Assembly: GCA_903813345.2 (NCBI GenBank) | Contig: CAIIXF020000001.1 | Coordinates: forward strand, 10,083,598 to 10,147,597 | DNA from: Owenia fusiformis | Lineage: Eukaryota; Annelida; Polychaeta; Sabellida; Oweniidae | Direction of reading: 5' to 3' | DNA: 64,000 bases | In this document: in pieces, positions 59,445 through 64,000 of the stretch | Layout: every line of letters starts with the position of its first letter | Position numbering within the stretch: position 1 is the stretch's first letter | Position numbers and translations under genes: made by a program | The notes under the pieces: generated by a model | Told to the model about the DNA's origin: nothing | Seen by the model: only the letters and a program-made list of their open reading frames with translations | Database searches by the model: none

Positions 59445-59717
59445 TAGGGGAAATCCGTCTAACTTCGACGATGGGGTTACTTCGTCATAGGACTATTTTG
59501 ACCATGGGGCTATTTTCGACATTTGCTCACATTTCTGATTCACGAAGTCCACCATGTTTGTTTTTGAAAAATTTTAAATCTCCAACAGGCGAGATCTTAA
59601 TACAAGATGGATGACCCCGGAAATATGAATTATCGGCAATTGTCGAAATAACCCCATGGTCGAAGTAGCCCCATGACGAAGTAACCCCATACGTCGAAAT
59701 TCAATGGATCTCCCCTA
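59445..59717. mobile_element. MITE with ~75-bp inverted ends, TAGGGGA termini
   Basis: TAGGGGAAATCCGTC at 59445 pairs with minus-strand TAGGGGAGATCCATTG at 59717. Pairing continues through CTTCG/CGAAG-rich stretches (GGGGTTACTTCGTCATAGG against GGGGTTACTTCGTCATGGGG). The GGGGCTA-TTTTCGACA words recur. TA borders suggest a TA-type insertion. Confidence 0.82.
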
Positions 59718-61028
59718 CATGTATTTTAAAATCAATTAAACAGGGTTAATGAAAGTTTTAAAAATGTAATTCATTTTATAGTCACATAGTGGGCATTAAA
59801 CCTCTCTCCCACATATGACATTTTGTACCACAAACATGTACATATAACATAATTTAAAACACAGCTGTTTGAATATGACTGTTGGCACCGCACCGAGGGC
59901 TCAATTATCTGCACCAGGTGATTTTAGCTGGCTCAGACTGCACAGGGTGTCGTTGGTGACTTGAAAAATGGCAAGCCACAACTTGGTTTGATTCTTATGT
60001 ACTGGATAAGCATGTAAACATTGCTCAAATAAAACAAAAGGTGATGGTCAAACTAAAAACATTTCAGATGCGTACCTGAGTTTTTACATGAAGGCAGATT
60101 GAATATCGATTAATTTTGTAACATGCTATTTAGCACAAAGAGAAACTCGCAAAAGGTTGCCATCTATTGACCTTAGATTATTTCAACTAACTTTGCCAGT
60201 ACATCTTACAATTCCAAGGAGTATATGAATGTTGGGTGTAAAAAAGCAGACTAATTTTGGAATGATGACAAACAATATTCCATACTTTCTAGCAGATCTT
60301 ATTTACAACTCTGTAAAAGATTTATAAAATACATTCAGAGTATTTATAATCTATTTTCGGAAAAATATATGTCTGAAAATTCTGTTGTGTATTAAACAGT
60401 TACAACTGCAACCATTCACCATAGTAACTGTAGAGTGAAACATCTAATGGCATTCTTATTAAACATATATTTTAAAAAATAGTATGCTATTTGTTTTTAC
60501 AAAGCTTTATAATGTACATGTATCAATATACAAATACACTTGAAATGTATTTTCTAGATTGGATAAAATTGGAATAAACGTACAAGTAGGTCAATATAAG
60601 CAAGGATGACCTTTGTATTTGGGACTCGCATCTGGGTTCTACCTTATTCCTCAAACCAAAAGCATGACATCTCAAAGAAGAAATGACAGAATTGGTACAT
60701 TTATGTCGGGCTACTTCATCAAACAAGTGCTAATTTACGCCATCATATCGTAAAATGAGACCAATGTCGTAATTATGACTATGGACTGTGGAACTATCAG
60801 ATATTAAAATACTATAGCTTGAATAATACATTCACTGGTATTTTGTTGCATTGCAATTTTATCAAAAGAGATGCTAACATCTAATTCACCGTAGTAATAT
60901 CTAACGATGTACATGTATCTGCAAAAAGTCATTTCAATAAAAAAAAATACGGATAAAAATATTTTGTTTGTATAAGTTAATGTTTCAACAAAACTATGTC
61001 AAAAACTCAGATGCGAGTAGGTAGTTAC

Positions 61029-61070
61029 CAGTTTCACCACCAGGTGACTCATTCGGGTCAGATAACATGG
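61029..61070 (-). other. Candidate 42-bp exon
   Basis: Minus strand: acceptor TATACCAG, then 42 bases in phase for MLSDPNESPGGET, and donor GTAACT. It is acidic and Gly/Pro-rich, unlike random AT-rich DNA here, but very short. It pairs in phase with 59285-59367. Confidence 0.2.
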
Positions 61071-61532
61071 CTGGTATAGTGGAAAGTTCCCCTTTAACTC
61101 AAATATTCATCAGTTTCAGTGGTTCAATTTTCATATCAACCTTATGTATCTAATAGTTATGCAAATCAAAATATGTCCAGTGAAAGAAAATATTATCTAT
61201 CCAATACAGAAAAGATATTTCACTTTTTGTGATTTTATTTAATGACGATTATTCCTACTCGCACCTATTCTAATAAAGCTTCTGACAAAAAATTAACATT
61301 TTTAAAAAATGTAAAATAAAATCATGGTTTATACTTCCATATCATCCATTTCAATATCACAGAATTGCAGATGCAACAAAATAATACCATGGTGATGACA
61401 CATCTTTTTGATATCTCTCATTCATTTTTCTTCAAAATGTACATGTAATACTCCGCAAATATGACTATATATGATTATGGCTCCTTGTAGTCATGATGAT
61501 GATTACTTTGATGTGGTCATGGCCATTCAGAT

Positions 61533-61586
61533 CTATTCAAACTGGTCATAACCGGAACCTGTCCCCACGTCATCCTTAAAGCTTGG
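61533..61586 (-). CDS. Candidate terminal exon of an unknown gene
   Basis: On the minus strand a strong acceptor TTTCTGTTTCAG is followed by 18 codons, PSFKDDVGTGSGYDQFE and stop. The acidic, Gly/Ser-containing, aromatic-ended peptide is typical of a cytoplasmic C-terminus. The rest of the gene would lie right of the window. The protein is not recognised, and 54 bases could be chance. Confidence 0.35.
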   Translation of the reverse strand, partial: PSFKDDVGTGSGYDQFE

Positions 61587-63235
61587 CTGAAACAGAAAGC
61601 ATTTGGTTTTTATAATCAAAAGCAATTAAACATGATACATGATAAGTATTGTTTGTAACTACACACTGTTCACAAAAGGAACTAACTGTGTCTAGTTGAT
61701 AGCACATAATACATGCATACCATATCATACCAAATTGTAGCTAAACTTCGGAACTTTTTTCATAGTAGGGGGGATTTATTTCAAGTTTGTAGAAAATATG
61801 AAGGTACATAACATAGACACTGCATGTATTGGCATTGAAGGACCTAATCCACCACCATTCAATAATCAATATAGGTAGGGGGACATCTAAAGATGGTACA
61901 ATTTTTTTTATCTTTATTGTTAGGTTATTGGTTTATTTTCAGCCTAAACACATATTATATAGTTTACAATAATGTTGAGGACCTAGGCTAAAGAATCATT
62001 AATGGGGCCCCTCATGACGTAAACTTTTGTTAAAAAAATAATAAGACAGTTCAGTATGTGAAATGTACAGCAATGACAGATGGATGGTATCCAGGTCAGC
62101 CATGTTACCCAGAGTATGAATGATGAATCTTGGGATGGGGGTGATAGGGTCATTGTAATATCCCATCTATGGATATGAATATAATGGCAGCATTGCTCTT
62201 TACCCCACTCATCTGAAGTTTTTTCGTTCAAACATTTAAAGAGTTTAGCTTTGCTAGTATCAAATACAACAAAACTAGACAGTGAAGGCTACTATGTAAT
62301 GAAGCCGAAGTGTTCTCTGGGGCAGTGCCATGAGATAGCATGTGACAATTTGGAATCATGATTTCAGTTCAGAATGAAAAAACACCATTCACTAAAATTT
62401 TTGTTTTTTCATGCTTTAGAACATAAATGCATCTACAACAAAATAAGATAAGAAAAGACTGTCAACATTTCAGATATTTGACTGAGATGGAGAATTATTT
62501 GCCTAAAACAAGGTACACGGTATGTACAGTACATTGAGATTGGATTGAGAGAGTTCCCTTATTTACTATCTCCATAATCACGGTGCCCGATACTACCCAA
62601 CGTAAATCATTCCGGACTTGTTTTTCACTTGTTTTTCATAACCATTTGGACTCATTTTGAAAGGGAATGAGATGAGTCATTCAGCAGAATGGCTCAAAAA
62701 GATATTGCAATTCAATCGTTTAGAAAAATACATATATTAACTTCTACCTAAGACATTCTTTTTCATACCCACGTATCTATTTTGGCGATTGTGCCATCAT
62801 AGATCATATTTATCGGCATTAAATAACAAAAAGTGCCAGAAATATGCTCTAAATCTCCATTAGTGTCATTTTACCAGGTTTAAACAAAAAATCATTTTAT
62901 ATCGTGGAACACTATCCACTACATTAAAGATCGTGTTAATATCTTAAGTATCTGTACCTTCAATTTGCCATAAATGTCCGAAATGAAAAAAGTTGAGTTA
63001 ACGACGGCGAATGGTCATTATTCTGACACGGACTTGTCTTGTTATCACTGGGTGAACGACTGTGAATTGTAAACTTAATGCTTTCGACGTAATAAAAATA
63101 TAATGATTTGGAATTGTCTTGTATTCATACGTTCTGTTGCTTGATAATTTGTCTATTCTTTTGGAAAAGTTGCATTTGGTATGTTTTTGTATTCTTTTCA
63201 AAAAATATGTGGGGCTCAAATTATTACTGTAAGTT
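61587..63235. other. No gene seen
   Basis: AT-rich. Short open frames lack recognisable features. If the 61,533 exon is real, this is part of its upstream intron. Confidence 0.4.
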
Positions 63236-63290
63236 TACAGTAAATCCTGTCTTAGTGGACACCTCTCTCGTAAAGAGGTAAAACCTATAG
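63236..63290. repeat. TACAGTAAA MITE end fragment
   Basis: 'TACAGTAAATCCTGTCTTAG' followed by 'tggacacctctctcg' matches the left end of the 45178-45317 element. The other end was not found. Confidence 0.5.
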
Positions 63291-63431
63291 ATTTAGGCCA
63301 TTAAATAATTTAGTGCATTGAAAGTTAAAGGGAGAGTCTAAAGTTGTTAACAATCCAGAGGCAAACTAGTTGATTTTTAACAGTGTAATGACCTTCGTTA
63401 TCAAGTCGCTACTATAGTCTCAGCTGTGGTG

Positions 63432-63600
63432 GCTAACCTTTATGGCTCAGGGGTAGAACGTCTGACTCGAGAGCGGGAGGTCCTGGGTTCGATTCCCGTA
63501 CGGGGCGTTGAATTTAGCACATCCTCTTTCGAGTAGTATCTGGCTTGGTACACTATAGCTCCCTGACTAGCGTGCCCAGGGGCCGTTACAACAGTAAATA
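63432..63600 (+). mobile_element. tRNA-derived SINE, copy B
   Basis: A-box TGGCTCAGGGGTAGA (63444) and B-box GGGTTCGATTCC at tRNA spacing, then CGTTGAATTTAGCACATCC, a GTAGTATCTGGCTTGG block, CACTATAGCTCCCTG, and GGGGCCGTTACA. The same block order as the minus-strand copy at 28812-28985. The tRNA part is better preserved here, suggesting a younger insertion. Confidence 0.8.
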
Positions 63601-64000
63601 ACGATTAAAACTGATTATTTCTTCTCAACTTTCACTAGACTTCTTGCTTAGCATTAATGTGAGCATGGAAGTCAGTTTAAAGCCAATAAGGGTGTTTTAA
63701 AGTCTTATTTGAGGCAAACTTATGCTCACATTTTTCATATTCAAAATAGCGACGAGTGTCTTTAAAAAAGCGAAGAGGCAAAACACAAGATAAAGTAAAA
63801 AATCAATTTTTCTCTCTACATGCATTCTTGCCCCTTGAAAGTATCAAGTAAAGAACAATAACGACAATTGCTACTCATTTAAACCATTTTAAATCATGAT
63901 TTTCGTTCACAATATGGCTACTTTCATTATGAATCGGTGTATTCATTGGATACAAGGCAGGCTGGTGATTATCTATCAAAATGAGCAGAATCGCTCACAT
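63601..64000. other. Right edge, no gene seen
   Basis: AT-rich DNA without recognisable coding or repeat structure. Confidence 0.4.

Noticed and set aside
62998-63219. 73-codon minus-strand frame near the right edge
   Set aside because: Basic, low-information peptide with no splice partners or known motif.
63444-63515. Functional tRNA gene
   Set aside because: The promoter boxes are good but the segment continues into a SINE tail shared with 28812-28985, and the acceptor stem is not closed.

Overview
The window is AT-rich animal nuclear DNA. The genes are split by GT-AG introns into short exons, intergenic space and introns are packed with small transposons, and there is no sign of operons or ribosome-binding sites. 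The gene set (a ClC chloride channel, a cilium/sperm-tail protein with SHIPPO-type repeats, the PDZ adaptor GIPC, a secreted cysteine-rich protein of a poorly characterised family, and a tandem cluster of intronless rhodopsin-class receptors) fits a bilaterian marine invertebrate. Repeats built on 'AAATGGCCACCATTTT', tRNA-derived SINEs and poly-C-bearing MITEs suggest a mollusc/lophotrochozoan, hemichordate or cephalochordate. I cannot choose between these from sequence alone.

Layout. 1-11,235: an array of closely related, intronless G-protein-coupled receptor (GPCR) genes, all on the minus strand. It holds an edge fragment split by a LINE insertion, a frameshifted copy (2178-3223), and three open copies (5864-6886, 7968-8981, 10162-11235). 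12,418-16,746 (+): the last six coding exons of a ClC-2-like channel, covering the end of CBS1, a linker, CBS2 and the tail; its membrane exons are not in the window. 19,337-23,580 (-): a complete 9-exon gene for a 427-residue SHIPPO-repeat protein, best match LEXM/CIMAP2, convergent with the channel gene. 23,600-29,960: no gene seen; a 74-bp satellite, SINEs and a MITE. 29,968-42,357 (-): complete GIPC gene (5 coding exons, 344 aa) with introns full of transposons. 44,482-56,577 (-): complete 13-exon gene for a 647-residue secreted, probably GPI-anchored protein resembling the DUF7042-DUF7045 family. 56,578-64,000: mostly non-coding, with MITEs, a SINE and weak candidate exons of an unknown minus-strand gene running in from the right.

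The genes share no obvious pathway. The most striking feature is the mobile DNA. Six small non-autonomous elements, from 44 to 207 bp, have matching 5-bp target-site duplications (TSDs), and three larger inverted-repeat elements (1.6, 2.1 and 1.9 kb) also have 5-bp duplications. Two relict Tc1/mariner-type transposons, a TA-flanked MITE family (TACAGTAAAACC ends), a repeated tRNA-derived SINE and several foldback elements complete the set. Exon coordinates were read by hand from splice consensus, reading phase and protein continuity. They are consistent in phase throughout each gene, but untranslated exons and transcript ends were not determined.
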